Origin: Arthrobacter sp. RIT-PI-e
GTDB lineage: Bacteria > Actinomycetota > Actinomycetes > Actinomycetales > Micrococcaceae
Assembly (NCBI RefSeq): GCF_001187915.1
Contig: NZ_LGIU01000085.1
Location: 62,001-126,000 of the forward strand
DNA length: 64,000 nt
Reading direction: 5' to 3'
In this document: positions 26,778 through 35,549 of the stretch, piece by piece
How the letters are laid out: every line of letters starts with the position of its first letter
Numbering within the stretch: the stretch's first letter is position 1
The notes under the pieces: model-generated
Database searches by the model: none
Told to the model about the DNA's origin: nothing
Seen by the model: the letters and a program-made list of their open reading frames with translations, nothing else
Made by a program: the position numbers and the translations under genes

Positions 26778-28103
26778 TCAGATGGGGGCTTGCTCGTCGG
26801 TGAGTTGATCGTGCTCGACGTTCGCGGTCCGGAAGTTCGAGAACAGCAGTATCGAGGCCGAGATGACCATGATCCCGGCGGCGGTCCAGAGAGCGATGGA
26901 TGAGCTGGTGATGGTGGCGATGAAGCCCCCGAGGGGTGCGCCGAGGACGATCATTCCCCGGTTCATCGAGCGCCGTGTGGCGCTCATCCTGGCGATGAGC
27001 CTGTCCGGTGTCACTGCCTGCCAGTAGCCCATGTCCAAGGGGCCTTCGACGCCCATCGAGAGCCAGAAGACGAACTGCCCTGTCACGGCGACAGCGAACC
27101 CGGCCCAGAGTGCTGCCGGCCATTCGGTAGGAGAGTCGTAGAGCTGTTCGGTCAGTGGGCCGTGTGTAGCAGCGACCAGGGGGGCGAGGGCGATCAGGGC
27201 CAGTGCTACCGGCTGGATGAGTCGGGCGGCGATCATCGTCCTGCCAGTGCCCCACCGCTCACCCGCACGTATCGAGATGAGTGTGCCGACGACGGAGCCG
27301 ATTCCCGCACCGGTGAGCACCAACCCGAGTCCTACCGCACCGATCCGCAGATCGTTCAGTACCAGGACGGGTAGGACCGCACCCATCATCGCGGAACCGA
27401 TGAACCAGGTGTGGCTGGACCACGCCAGGGGCGCCAGGCGGGGATGCCCGTAGATCCACCGCAGGCCCTCGCCGATCTTCCGGCACACGGTACCCTCGGC
27501 GTGCGAGGGCGGCGTGTCGGTTCCGGCGTGTTTCAGGGACACCAGGACCGCCCCGGAGATGACGTGGGTCACCGCGCCGAGCAGGAGAGCGAAGGGAGCT
27601 GTCACCACGGCGACCACACCGCCGGCGATGGCGCTTCCGGTGGTTTGCGCGACGGTGTCGCTTTGCTGCAACCGTGCGTTCGCCCGCGTGAGCAAAGGCC
27701 TGGGGACCAGTCTGGGGAGGAAGGACTGGTACGCGGCATCACTCATCAATGCCAGCGTCCCGAAGCCGAACATCAGGCCCATGACGGTCGGGACGTTCAG
27801 GACCCCCAGAGCCCCGAGCAGGCACAGCGTCCCCAGGATCAGTCCTCGTCCGAAGTCCCCGGTGATCAGCACCGTGCGCCGTCGGAAACGGTCGACCCAG
27901 ATGCCCGCGAGCAACCCAAAGAGAAGATACGGTGCCCACCGTGCGGCGTTGACCAGACCCTGATCCAGGGCTGTGCCCTCCAGGGACACCAGGACCAGGA
28001 CGGACAGGGCGACCGTCGTGATGTACGTACCGAAATCCGAGACGGTGGACGCGGACCAGAACCGGACGAAAGCAGCGTTGCGACGGAGCCTCATACCTGT
28101 CAT
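26778..28103 (-). CDS. MFS transporter (multidrug/macrolide exporter type)
   Basis: A 441-residue, twelve-helix transporter. The N-terminus (RNAAFVRFWSASTVSDFGTYIT) and the early loop GIWVDRFRRRTVLITGDFGRG match the MFS subfamily of putative macrolide exporters and enterobactin exporters. It would expel a small molecule by proton antiport; the substrate is unknown. The start is uncertain (ATG 28103 or 28094; neither has a strong ribosome site). Its codon use seems less GC-biased than its neighbours, suggesting possible transfer. Confidence 0.85.
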   Translation of the reverse strand: MTGMRLRRNAAFVRFWSASTVSDFGTYITTVALSVLVLVSLEGTALDQGLVNAARWAPYLLFGLLAGIWVDRFRRRTVLITGDFGRGLILGTLCLLGALGVLNVPTVMGLMFGFGTLALMSDAAYQSFLPRLVPRPLLTRANARLQQSDTVAQTTGSAIAGGVVAVVTAPFALLLGAVTHVISGAVLVSLKHAGTDTPPSHAEGTVCRKIGEGLRWIYGHPRLAPLAWSSHTWFIGSAMMGAVLPVLVLNDLRIGAVGLGLVLTGAGIGSVVGTLISIRAGERWGTGRTMIAARLIQPVALALIALAPLVAATHGPLTEQLYDSPTEWPAALWAGFAVAVTGQFVFWLSMGVEGPLDMGYWQAVTPDRLIARMSATRRSMNRGMIVLGAPLGGFIATITSSSIALWTAAGIMVISASILLFSNFRTANVEHDQLTDEQAPI

Positions 28104-28559
28104 GAGAACAATCGGTGGCGTGGACACCCTCGGACCTCGCCCCCCTTCCAACCGCTTACTCGGTCAGTCACGCGGTTCACGGACCTCCGGCCCGCAGTTC
28201 CCACATGGTACCCAGCCGGGCATGAGCAGATACTTGGATACGACTACCCGTACACCGGTCAGCCACGAGAGTTCCGGGGTGTGGCATCGGGGTACACCCA
28301 GTGGGTGGTGTCAGGGTTGATTCATACGCACAGGGTAATTCCTTTGGGCGTGGTTACGTCCCGCTGAGTGGTGAAGTCCTCTCGGCACCATGCGGGTCGG
28401 TGTTCTGATCATGGGGGAGTGAGCTCGGGTGGCAGAACCTTCTCCTCGATCGGCGTGCTGCTGCGCTTGTTAAGAGTAACGAGTTCACCCATGGGCGCGT
28501 CGGGAGGTGGCGGTGGTCTCCGACCTCCCACGCCTCGCATCTCCGAGCCGGCCGAGTCC
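28104..28559. other. Intergenic stretch without a recognised gene
   Basis: About 450 bases upstream of the MFS gene and downstream of the cation efflux gene. I found no frame resembling a known protein, no tRNA and no clear hairpin. It shares the lower GC of the MFS/VanZ segment and may hold the MFS promoter or the remains of a lost gene. Confidence 0.5.
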
Positions 28560-29474
28560 TCAGCAGTGGTCGTGGCGTCCGCCGGCGGGCTCGAGCTGCA
28601 GGGTGGAGTGGCGGATGTCGAAGTGCTCCCCGATGCAGGCGTTCAACTCCGTGAGGATGCGGTGCGCGCTGCCGTCCGCGTACGCGAGCGGGTGGATCTG
28701 CACGTGCGCGGTGAGCACCGGGGATCCGGAGGTGATGGTCCAGGCGTGCAGGTCCTCGACCTCGACCACGCCGTCCACCTCCTCCATGTGCCGGCGGAGC
28801 TCACCGAGATCGGTCTCCGCGGGTGTCGCCTCCAGGAGCACCAGGGCCACGGCTCTGAGCAAACCGTAGGCGCGGGGGAGGATGAGACACCCGATGACGA
28901 TCCCTGCCAGTCCGTCCGCCGCCATGAAGCCGGTGAGCGCGATGACCACGGCGGCGACGATCACCGCGATGGATCCCAGCATGTCGCCGAGCACCTCGAG
29001 GTAGGCACCCCGTACGTTCAGGCTCTCCTTCTGGCCGCCGGACAAGAGGCGCAGGGCGACGACGTTGGCGGCCAGCCCCAGGACCGCCGCCACCAGCATG
29101 ACGGGGGCATCGACGTCGGCCGGGGACATCAGCCGTTTGGTGCCTTCGACGAGCATGAGCACGCCGATGACGGCGACGATCACCCCGTTCACCAGGGCGG
29201 CGAGGACCTCCACGCGTTTCCATCCGAAGGTCCGCCGCTCGGTGGGGGGCCGGGCGGCGAGCCAGGTGGCGAGGATGGCGATTCCCAGACCCACCGAGTC
29301 GCTGAGCATGTGCGCCGCGTCGGCCAGCAGCGCCAGCGATCCCGAGAAGAGGGCGCCGACCACCTCGATCACCATGACGCTGAGGGTGATGACCAGGGCC
29401 GCGACGAGCCGGCCCCGGTGGGCGCCGCCGGCGGTCAACCCGTGGGAGTGACCGCCATGGGAGTGGCCGCTCAC
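28560..29474 (-). CDS. Cation diffusion facilitator (CzcD/ZitB type zinc/cobalt exporter)
   Basis: A 304-residue exporter with a His-rich N-terminus (SGHSHGGHSHG), six helices, and the metal sites HMLSDSVG (with the preceding LLADAAH, giving the H-x-x-x-D pair) and LGDMLGS (D in helix V). The C-terminal cytoplasmic metal-sensing domain runs from about residue 210. It exchanges zinc, cobalt or cadmium for protons. It overlaps the ArsR-type regulator by four bases, so regulator and pump are made together. Confidence 0.93.
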   Translation of the reverse strand: MSGHSHGGHSHGLTAGGAHRGRLVAALVITLSVMVIEVVGALFSGSLALLADAAHMLSDSVGLGIAILATWLAARPPTERRTFGWKRVEVLAALVNGVIVAVIGVLMLVEGTKRLMSPADVDAPVMLVAAVLGLAANVVALRLLSGGQKESLNVRGAYLEVLGDMLGSIAVIVAAVVIALTGFMAADGLAGIVIGCLILPRAYGLLRAVALVLLEATPAETDLGELRRHMEEVDGVVEVEDLHAWTITSGSPVLTAHVQIHPLAYADGSAHRILTELNACIGEHFDIRHSTLQLEPAGGRHDHC

Positions 29475-29914
29475 GACGCGCGCACCGTGGCGGAAGAATC
29501 GGAGGTGCTGCGCGCCGGTCCGGATCCTGCAGGTTCCGCGAGTGTGCCCGGTCCGCGGTCCTGCAGGGGGTGTCCGGCGTGGTGGCCGTGCGGCCCGCCG
29601 TCGTCCTGGGAACCGCCGGCGTCCGGGGTGAGCAACCGCTCCCCGGCGTGCAGCAGATCATCGAGCCCGGGATGGGCCAGCCGGTACAGCGTCGCCCGGC
29701 CGTCGGGGGCCGCCGCGACCAGTCCCGCGCTCCTGAGGACCGCGAGATGGGCTGAGACCGTGGACTGGGCCAGGCCGAGGTGGGTGGACAGTTCCCCCAC
29801 GCGGTGCGGTCCGTCCGCGAGGCAGTGCACCAGGGACAACCGCGCCGGTTCCGCCAGCGCCCTGAAGACCAGGGCGACGTCGTCGTGCTGATGCATGTCG
29901 TAATTGATCGTCAC
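29471..29914 (-). CDS. ArsR/SmtB family metal-responsive repressor
   Basis: A 147-residue winged-helix repressor: FRALAEPARLSLVHCLAD, recognition helix LGLAQSTVSAHLAVLRSAGLV, wing RATLYRL. A His-rich C-terminal tail (GPHGHHAGHP) and the N-terminal HQHDD could bind zinc or cobalt. The GTG at 29914 has no ribosome site, but TAAGAT ends six bases upstream, as for a leaderless transcript. Two operator-like dyads overlap this point, consistent with autorepression relieved by metal. It is first in a two-gene operon with the CDF pump. Confidence 0.9.
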   Translation of the reverse strand: MTINYDMHQHDDVALVFRALAEPARLSLVHCLADGPHRVGELSTHLGLAQSTVSAHLAVLRSAGLVAAAPDGRATLYRLAHPGLDDLLHAGERLLTPDAGGSQDDGGPHGHHAGHPLQDRGPGTLAEPAGSGPARSTSDSSATVRAS

Positions 29915-29941
29915 GCGGCGATCTTATCGTCATTCGGCGAT
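29907..29941 (-). promoter_or_regulatory. Tandem operator dyads at the ArsR start
   Basis: Two 16-bp imperfect palindromes of the form ATCGYCR-NN-TGACGAT lie at 29907-29922 and 29926-29941, 19 bases apart. On the minus strand they read ATCGCCGCGTGACGAT and ATCGCCGAATGACGAT. The -10-like TAAGAT lies between them and the GTG start inside the first. Confidence 0.65.
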
Positions 29942-30159
29942 GAGAGACCAGTCGATGATGGGCCGCTGCGCCGACGGGTCCGGGCCGGGCACCCCGTGAG
30001 TGCCTGCGTGCGGAAACTTCCCGCGTGGTCGGTGCGTTGGCACCTCGAGGGTCCCGTGCCGCCGGGTACTCCTGCCGCCCATGCGGCTGGGACACTGGGA
30101 CGAGAACCGGAACGCCACCGCCGGCTCCAGCGCGAGCCACAGCACGAGGAGACACCACC

Positions 30160-30867
30160 GTGACATCCCCCGCCACCCGGCCGGCCGAGACGACCGAGCG
30201 CAAGGGGCTGAGCCTGCAGAGCCGCGTCACCATCGGCCTGCTCGCCCTGGCCGCGCTCGTGGTGGGGATCGTGATCATCGTCAACGCGCTCGGCTCCTCC
30301 GGGACGGCCGGCGCCGCGGACCAGGACCCCTCCGGGGCGATGATCGTCCGGGACGACAGCCACCGGCTGTCCCAGGCGCCCGAGGAGAAAGCCGTGCTGG
30401 TCGAGTTCCTCGACTTCGAGTGCGAGGCGTGCCTGGCAGCGTACCCCGTGGTCGAGAACCTGGCCGCGGAGTACGGGGAGAACCTGACGGTCGTGGCCCG
30501 GTACTTCCCCTTGCCCGGGCACCCCAATTCCGAGACCTCGGCGCTCGCCGTCGAAGCCGCCGCGCAGCAGGGCCGGTTCGCGGAGATGCACTCGGTGATG
30601 TACCAGAAGCAGACGGAGTGGGGCCACACGAACGAGGACAGGTCGCCGGTGTTCCGCGGGTACGCCGAGGACCTCGGCCTGGACCTGGCGGCCTACGACG
30701 CCGCGATCGCCGACCCGGCCACCCTGGAGCGGGTGAACCTGGACAAGAACGACGCCCTGAACCTGGAGCTGGGCGGCACGCCCACGTTCTTCCTGGACGG
30801 GGAGAGGATCCAGCCGGCCACGCTCGAGGAGTTCCACGACCTCATCGACACCGCGATCGCGGACTGA
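30160..30867 (+). CDS. DsbA-like thiol-disulfide oxidoreductase, membrane-anchored
   Basis: A 235-residue protein with one N-terminal helix (VTIGLLALAALVVGIVIIV) and an external thioredoxin-fold DsbA domain. The active site is CEAC in FLDFECEACLAAYP, and the cis-proline loop is GGTPTFFLDG. It would oxidise cysteines in exported proteins. The GTG at 30160 follows GAGGAGACACC. The next gene, 28 bases on, is a VKOR homologue, the quinone-linked enzyme that re-oxidises DsbA in actinobacteria. Confidence 0.92.
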   Translation: MTSPATRPAETTERKGLSLQSRVTIGLLALAALVVGIVIIVNALGSSGTAGAADQDPSGAMIVRDDSHRLSQAPEEKAVLVEFLDFECEACLAAYPVVENLAAEYGENLTVVARYFPLPGHPNSETSALAVEAAAQQGRFAEMHSVMYQKQTEWGHTNEDRSPVFRGYAEDLGLDLAAYDAAIADPATLERVNLDKNDALNLELGGTPTFFLDGERIQPATLEEFHDLIDTAIAD

Positions 30868-30895
30868 TCGCGCCCGTACGGCGAAGGACACCACC

Positions 30896-31537
30896 ATGGC
30901 ACACACCACGGCCCACGACACCGGCCTCACCCCCGAACCCGGGAACGACGGCGGACCGGTCCCGGCGTTCGCGCGCCGGGTCCCGTTCGGCGTGATGCTC
31001 GTGCTCACGGGGGTCACCGGGTGGGTGGCCGCCGGGACCCTGATCCTCGAGAAGCTCGAGCTGTACCGGGACCCGGACCACATCACCAGCTGCGACATCA
31101 ACCCCTGGGTGTCCTGCGGTCAGGTGATGAAGACCTGGCAGTCCGAGCTCTTCGGGTTCCCCAACCCGTTCCTCGGGCTGGTGGGCTTCACGATCGTCAT
31201 CACCACCGGCATGGCGCTGCTCGCCGGCGCGCGGTTCAGCCGCTGGTACTGGGCCGGGTTGCAGATCGGGGTGACGCTCGGCTCCGTGTTCGCCATCTGG
31301 CTGTGGAGCCAGGCGCTCTTCGAGATCTACATCCTCTGCCTCTACTGCATGGTCGTCTGGGCGGCCATGATCCCGCTCTCCGTCCTGACCACCGCCCGGA
31401 ACCTGGCCCACGGCGTCATCCCCGCACCCGCCGCGTTCACCCGCTGGTTCACGGCCTGGGTGGGGCCGATCATCGCCCTCATCTTCATCGCCGTCGCTGC
31501 CTCGGTGTTCTTCCGCTTCCTCCACGTCTTCGTGTGA
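30896..31537 (+). CDS. Vitamin K epoxide reductase (VKOR) family protein
   Basis: A 213-residue membrane protein with about five helices. The outer cysteine pair is in CDINPWVSCGQVM, and the active CxxC is CLYC in a helix (ILCLYCMVVWAAM). VKOR passes electrons from DsbA-type proteins to membrane quinone and replaces DsbB in actinobacteria. Separate DsbA and VKOR proteins here form a two-gene module. ATG 30896 has AAGGA upstream. Confidence 0.94.
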   Translation: MAHTTAHDTGLTPEPGNDGGPVPAFARRVPFGVMLVLTGVTGWVAAGTLILEKLELYRDPDHITSCDINPWVSCGQVMKTWQSELFGFPNPFLGLVGFTIVITTGMALLAGARFSRWYWAGLQIGVTLGSVFAIWLWSQALFEIYILCLYCMVVWAAMIPLSVLTTARNLAHGVIPAPAAFTRWFTAWVGPIIALIFIAVAASVFFRFLHVFV

Positions 31538-31561
31538 GCTGAGCCAGGGCGCCCCGGGGTA

Positions 31562-32260
31562 TCAGCTCAGGGAGATGCCCGACGGGCGGATGCTGAGGGT
31601 CTCGATCGCGGACTCCCGCGTGGCGTCCACGGCCAGCCGCACGGCCTTGGCCACCTGGTCCGGCTGGATCCAGGCCTCGGGCCGGTACTGCTTGCCCTCG
31701 AAGGCGTGCAGCTCCTCCTGCATGTCCGTGGCCACGCGCCCCGGGTGGATCGAGCAGACCCGGACGCCGTACTGCCGCTCCTCCTCGCGCAGGGCGTCCG
31801 TGAGGGCCCGGAGCGCGAACTTCGTCCCGCTGTACACCGCGGAACCCGCTCCCGAGCTGTAGCCGGAACCGCTGTTGATGGCGATCACCTGACCCCCTGC
31901 CGCGCGCAGTGCCGGCAGGAGCGCCCGGGTCAGGGAGGCGACGGCGAACACGTTGACCTCGAAGCTCTCCCGCCAGGCGTCGTCGGAGAGCTCCGTCACC
32001 GTACCCATCCGGAGGACCCCCGCGGAGTGGACCAGGACGTCGAGGCGCGGGATCCCCGCGACGGCGGCCACCACCTGACCGGCGTCGCGCAGCTCCGCCG
32101 CGAACGGTTCGGCGGAGGGGAACGACGACGAGAGCTCCGCGAGCGCGGTGAGGTCGCGTCCGCCGAGGAGGAGGTGGTGCGTGGCGGCCAGTTCGTCGGC
32201 GATGGCGCGGCCGATGCCGCGGGAGGCGCCGGTGACGAGCGCTACGGGGAGGGAGGACAT
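31562..32260 (-). CDS. Short-chain dehydrogenase/reductase
   Basis: A 232-residue classical SDR. The cofactor loop TGASRGIGRAIA, the NNAG-equivalent HSAGVL, the catalytic Ser in INSGSGYSSG, and YSGTK (Y-x-x-x-K) are all present. Asp substitutes the NADP-selecting arginine region weakly, so cofactor preference is uncertain. The substrate is unknown. It ends 25 bases from the VKOR stop, convergently. Confidence 0.9.
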   Translation of the reverse strand: MSSLPVALVTGASRGIGRAIADELAATHHLLLGGRDLTALAELSSSFPSAEPFAAELRDAGQVVAAVAGIPRLDVLVHSAGVLRMGTVTELSDDAWRESFEVNVFAVASLTRALLPALRAAGGQVIAINSGSGYSSGAGSAVYSGTKFALRALTDALREEERQYGVRVCSIHPGRVATDMQEELHAFEGKQYRPEAWIQPDQVAKAVRLAVDATRESAIETLSIRPSGISLS

Positions 32261-32323
32261 GCCCTCACCCTAGCCGCTGGACTCCCCGCACGGAGGTGCT
32301 GCGACGAGGAGGGCCGGGTGCGG

Positions 32324-32359
32324 GAACGCCCGCACCCCCGAGGCGGGGTGCGGGCGTTC
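32324..32359. terminator. Terminator after the aldo/keto reductase
   Basis: GAACGCCCGCACCCC (32324-32338) pairs exactly with GGGGTGCGGGCGTTC (32345-32359), 16 bases beyond the stop of the minus-strand aldo/keto reductase. Confidence 0.75.
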
Positions 32360-32374
32360 TCCGGCGGGGCAGTG

Positions 32375-33238
32375 TCAGTCCGTGCCGGAGAGGGTGCTGA
32401 TCTCCTCGTCGGAGAGCGTCAGCTCCGAGGCCTTCGCCGAGTCGGTGATGCTCTCGGGCCGTGAGGCGCCGGGGATGGGGATCACGGTGGGTGCGAGGGC
32501 CAGTTCCCAGGCGAGGCAGACCTGCTGCGGGCTCACGCCGTGCTTGTCCGCCACCTCCTTGAACGGGACGAACTGCTCGCCGAGGTCGCTCGCCTTCGCG
32601 ATGCCGCCGAGCGGGCTCCAGGGCAGGAAGGCGATGTCGTTCTCGCCGCAGTAGCGCAGTTCGTCCTCGCTGGACCGGAAGGCCGGGGAGAACTGGTTCT
32701 GCACGGACACCAGCTTGCCGCCGAGGATCTCATTGGCCTGCTTGATCTGCTCCACGGTGGCGTTGGAGATGCCGGCCATGCGGATCACGCCCTCGTCCAG
32801 CAGGTCCTTCAGCGCGCCGATGGACTCCTCGTAGGGGACATCGGGGTCCGGACGGTGGAACTGGTAGAGATCGATGGCGTCGCCGCCGAGCCGTTTCAGG
32901 GAGGCCTTGGCGGCTTCCTTCAGGTAGTCGGGCTGCCCGTTCTTGGTCCACGAGCCGTCGCCGGGGCGCAGGTGACCGCCCTTGGTGGCCACGAGGACGT
33001 GCGAGCTGTCCGAGCCGTAGCTGCCCAGTGCCTTCGCGATGAGGGATTCGTTGTGACCCACCTCGTTCGCGTCGCGGTGGTAGGCGTCGGCGGTGTCGAT
33101 CAGCGTGACGCCGGCATCGAGTGCTGCGTGGATGGTGCGGATGGAGCGGTCCTCGTCGGGGCGCCCCTCGATGGACATGGGCATGCCGCCCAGTCCGAGG
33201 GCGCTGACCGGGGTTCCGCCGAGTGTGCGTTGCTGCAT
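32375..33238 (-). CDS. Aldo/keto reductase
   Basis: A 287-residue reductase distinct from the one at 21.4 kb. Tetrad residues lie in LIDTADAYH, VATKGG and YQFHRPD; the cofactor region is PIPGASRPESI. The early LGLGGMPMS and the H in YQFHRPD place it with actinobacterial oxidoreductases related to pyridoxal or short aldehyde reductases. ATG 33238 follows AAGGAGTACGGCA. It lies 53 bases downstream of an alcohol dehydrogenase gene in the same direction, which may be functionally linked. Confidence 0.9.
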   Translation of the reverse strand: MQQRTLGGTPVSALGLGGMPMSIEGRPDEDRSIRTIHAALDAGVTLIDTADAYHRDANEVGHNESLIAKALGSYGSDSSHVLVATKGGHLRPGDGSWTKNGQPDYLKEAAKASLKRLGGDAIDLYQFHRPDPDVPYEESIGALKDLLDEGVIRMAGISNATVEQIKQANEILGGKLVSVQNQFSPAFRSSEDELRYCGENDIAFLPWSPLGGIAKASDLGEQFVPFKEVADKHGVSPQQVCLAWELALAPTVIPIPGASRPESITDSAKASELTLSDEEISTLSGTD

Positions 33239-33291
33239 TGCCGTACTCCTTAGGGTAGACGTGCTGCCCACATGGTAAGCATGCTTCGCAC

Positions 33292-34443
33292 TTACCCGCG
33301 AGTGTCCTCGTCCCGCTCCAGATCGAAGACGCGCCGCACTATGCTGCCCTCGGCCAGGGCGTCGAGGCTCTCGTTGAGGTCGGCGAGCGGACGGGTGTCC
33401 GTGTGCAGCAGCTCCACCGGGAGGGCGCCGCTCCGCCACAGGTCCAGGTAGGCCGGGATGTCCCTCGCCGGCACGGCGTCGCCCATGTAGGAGCCGAGCA
33501 GGCGCCTGCCCGTCCCGGCGAACTGCAGTGCCTGGGTGGTCAGCTGCTGGTCCGGGTGCGGGAGCCCCACGGACACGAGCGCCCCGCCGCGTGCGAGCAG
33601 GCCGAGCCCGGCCTCCATCACCCGGGCGCTGCCCGCCGCCTCGACCACGACGTCGGCGCCGCCGTCGGTGAGGCGCCCCACCAGCTCCCCGGCGTCGTCG
33701 GGCGCGCCCACCTGCTGTGCACCGCAGCGCAGTGCGAGCTCCTGCTTGGCGGGCAGCGGATCGATCGCGATCACCGTGGATCCGCGGACCTGAGCCGCCG
33801 CCATGACGGACATCAGCCCTACCGCACCCAGGCCGAGGACGACGACGGACTGGTCCTCCTGCAGTGCGCCGGTGCGCAGGACCGCCCCGATGCCGGTGAG
33901 GGCCGCGCACCCGAACATGGCGGCGACGTCGAACGGGACGTCGCGGTCGATCACCACCACCGATTCGCGGGCCACCACGGCGTACTCGGCGAAGGCGGAG
34001 ACGCCGAGGTGGTGGTTGATGCGCTCGCCGTCCGGGCCCCGCAGCAGTGCCGGGCCGTGGAGCAGGTCCCCGCTCCCGTTGGACTCGGCGCCGCGGTAGC
34101 AGAGGGCGGGCCGCCCCGCCGAGCACGCGCGGCACGCGCCGCACGCGGGGACGAACACGAGCACCACGTGGTCGCCGGTCCGGACGTCGTCCACGCCGTC
34201 CCCGACGCCCTCGATCACCCCGGTGGCCTCGTGGCCGAGCACCATCGGCAGCGGGCGGACCCGTGAGCCGTCGATCACGGACAGGTCCGAGTGGCAGAGA
34301 CTCGCCCGCACGATGCGGACCAGCACCTCGCCGGAACGGGGTGCGGGGACGGGAAGCCGTTCCAGCGCCAGCGGACGGCTCCGCCCGTAGGGAGAGCCGG
34401 CATCGGCGGAGCGGAGTACTGCGGCGCGCATCGTCGGGCTCAT
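33292..34443 (-). CDS. Zinc-dependent alcohol dehydrogenase, class III-like
   Basis: A 383-residue medium-chain dehydrogenase. Catalytic zinc ligands are Cys in LCHSDL and His in GHEATG. The structural zinc site is CGACRACSAGRPALC. The NAD loop is VLGLGAVG. Length and the Cys spacing fit the Zn-dependent ADH class that oxidises alcohols or the mycothiol/glutathione adducts of formaldehyde. Gene order (dehydrogenase then reductase) suggests aldehyde detoxification, but that is inference. Confidence 0.9.
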   Translation of the reverse strand: MSPTMRAAVLRSADAGSPYGRSRPLALERLPVPAPRSGEVLVRIVRASLCHSDLSVIDGSRVRPLPMVLGHEATGVIEGVGDGVDDVRTGDHVVLVFVPACGACRACSAGRPALCYRGAESNGSGDLLHGPALLRGPDGERINHHLGVSAFAEYAVVARESVVVIDRDVPFDVAAMFGCAALTGIGAVLRTGALQEDQSVVVLGLGAVGLMSVMAAAQVRGSTVIAIDPLPAKQELALRCGAQQVGAPDDAGELVGRLTDGGADVVVEAAGSARVMEAGLGLLARGGALVSVGLPHPDQQLTTQALQFAGTGRRLLGSYMGDAVPARDIPAYLDLWRSGALPVELLHTDTRPLADLNESLDALAEGSIVRRVFDLERDEDTRG

Positions 34444-34524
34444 GGCATCCTCCGGGGACGGGGTGGTGGCGGAGCCAGTCTAAGCGGGACGGCGGGCGGT
34501 ACGGTCCCGGAGATCAGGTGTGCG

Positions 34525-35034
34525 TCAGTTCAGGTCGCTCGAGATGCGGGCGATGACGCCGCTGTCCATGATCTCGCCGAGCAGTTCCACGGTGGTGCCC
34601 GGCGGGAGGGGGATCCCGGGGCATCCGGGCAGGGGAGTGCCGTCCGGCCCGGAGAGGAAGCGGGACCCGAAGGTGGCGGTGGAGCGCGGTGTCAGCAGCT
34701 CGTCACCGATGGTACGGATCTCGCAGGTGGGGTTCTCCTCGCCGGGGACGTCCTCGCCGGGGAGGTCCCCGGGGTCGAACCCCGACTCCACGGCCCAGGA
34801 GTAGGGGGCGCGGCAGATGTCCAGCTCCTCGGGGGCGCAGACGTCGTCGATGAGCTCGTTGACCGCCTGGGAGACGAGGTCCGCGTCCTGCGGCTCGAGG
34901 CCCAGACCGCAGTAGAGGTAGGCCTTGAACTCGAAGTAGGCGGTGCAGCCACCGGCATTGCAGTAGTGCAGCCACGTCTCGTAGCTCGAAAGGCCTGCGA
35001 ACTCCATCGCCGTCAGCGTGTCCTCGTTCTGCAT
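34525..35034 (-). CDS. Unknown protein with a small domain shared with the GAF protein at 39.2 kb
   Basis: A 169-residue protein starting at ATG 35034 (GAGGAG nine bases upstream). Residues 15-61 carry a pattern: LSxxExWxxYCxxGGxxxxFExxAxL, later DL and AxNxL. The same pattern, without gaps, forms residues 19-65 of the GAF protein beginning at 39180 (18 of 47 identical by eye). The remaining C-terminal half contains three further Cys residues and a Gly/Pro-rich region, with no recognised fold. I know no named family for the domain; a protein-interaction or sensory role is possible. No signal peptide is seen. Confidence 0.7.
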   Translation of the reverse strand: MQNEDTLTAMEFAGLSSYETWLHYCNAGGCTAYFEFKAYLYCGLGLEPQDADLVSQAVNELIDDVCAPEELDICRAPYSWAVESGFDPGDLPGEDVPGEENPTCEIRTIGDELLTPRSTATFGSRFLSGPDGTPLPGCPGIPLPPGTTVELLGEIMDSGVIARISSDLN

Positions 35035-35165
35035 GGTGCTCAACTCCTCGTCGATGGCTCTGCTGAGCCTCTTCGATCCTGCCGCGCGCACTTCAAGCCA
35101 AACGGGTGACTTCACTCAGTTTTGCCGCAAGGAGAGCAGGTGTACGTCAGGACACCGCGGGGAGG

Positions 35166-35480
35166 TCAGTGCGCGAGCTTGAGGCCGATCACGCCGCCCA
35201 CGATCATCAGGAGGCACACGATCTTCAGCAGGGATGCCGGTTCCGTGCCGGTGAGCATGGCGTAGACCACCGTCAACGAGGCTCCGATCCCCACCCACAC
35301 CGCGTAGGCCGTCCCGGTGGGCAGCTCCCGCATGGCGTAGGCGAGACCCACCATGCTGGCCACCACGCTGACGGCGAACACCAGGGTGGGGCCGAGCCGG
35401 CTGAAGCCCTCCGACCTCCCGAGGGCCGTGGCCCACACCGCTTCGAGGACCCCTGAGACGATGAGGACGAGCCAGGCCAT
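35166..35480 (-). CDS. gdx: Guanidinium exporter Gdx (SugE type, small multidrug resistance family)
   Basis: A 104-residue, four-helix SMR protein. The essential membrane glutamate is in SGVLEAVWATAL (Glu13), and the Gdx-specific pattern follows: SEGFSRLGPT, AYAMRELPTGTAYAVWVGIGA, and VGGVIGLKL. Gdx proteins export guanidinium by proton antiport. The assignment is strengthened by a guanidine-III riboswitch just in front, ending 13 bases before the start, with the ribosome site TAGGAG between them. EmrE-type polyspecific exporters lack this control. Confidence 0.93.
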   Translation of the reverse strand: MAWLVLIVSGVLEAVWATALGRSEGFSRLGPTLVFAVSVVASMVGLAYAMRELPTGTAYAVWVGIGASLTVVYAMLTGTEPASLLKIVCLLMIVGGVIGLKLAH

Positions 35481-35493
35481 GTTCTGCTCCTAC

Positions 35494-35535
35494 GGGCCGT
35501 CTTGTCGCTCACCGGGTACGGCACCCCTCGTCCGG
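35494..35535 (-). ncRNA. Guanidine-III riboswitch upstream of gdx
   Basis: On the minus strand this 42-base element contains, in order, CCGGACGAG, GTGCCGTACCCGGT and GACAAGACGGC, the conserved blocks of the guanidine-III (ykkC-III) pseudoknot as known from Thermobifida. CCGG pairs with CCGG of the second block, and GCCGT with ACGGC. The last block lies directly against the ribosome site TAGGAG of gdx, so guanidine binding probably controls translation initiation. Confidence 0.92.
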
Positions 35536-35549
35536 AAGGCGATGCACGC

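Noticed and set aside
27411-28367. 318-residue plus-strand frame
   Set aside because: Antisense to the MFS gene, with low-complexity Gln/Asp/Arg content.
28104-28559. Transposase remnant in the intergenic stretch
   Set aside because: I looked for conserved transposase words and terminal repeats and found none.
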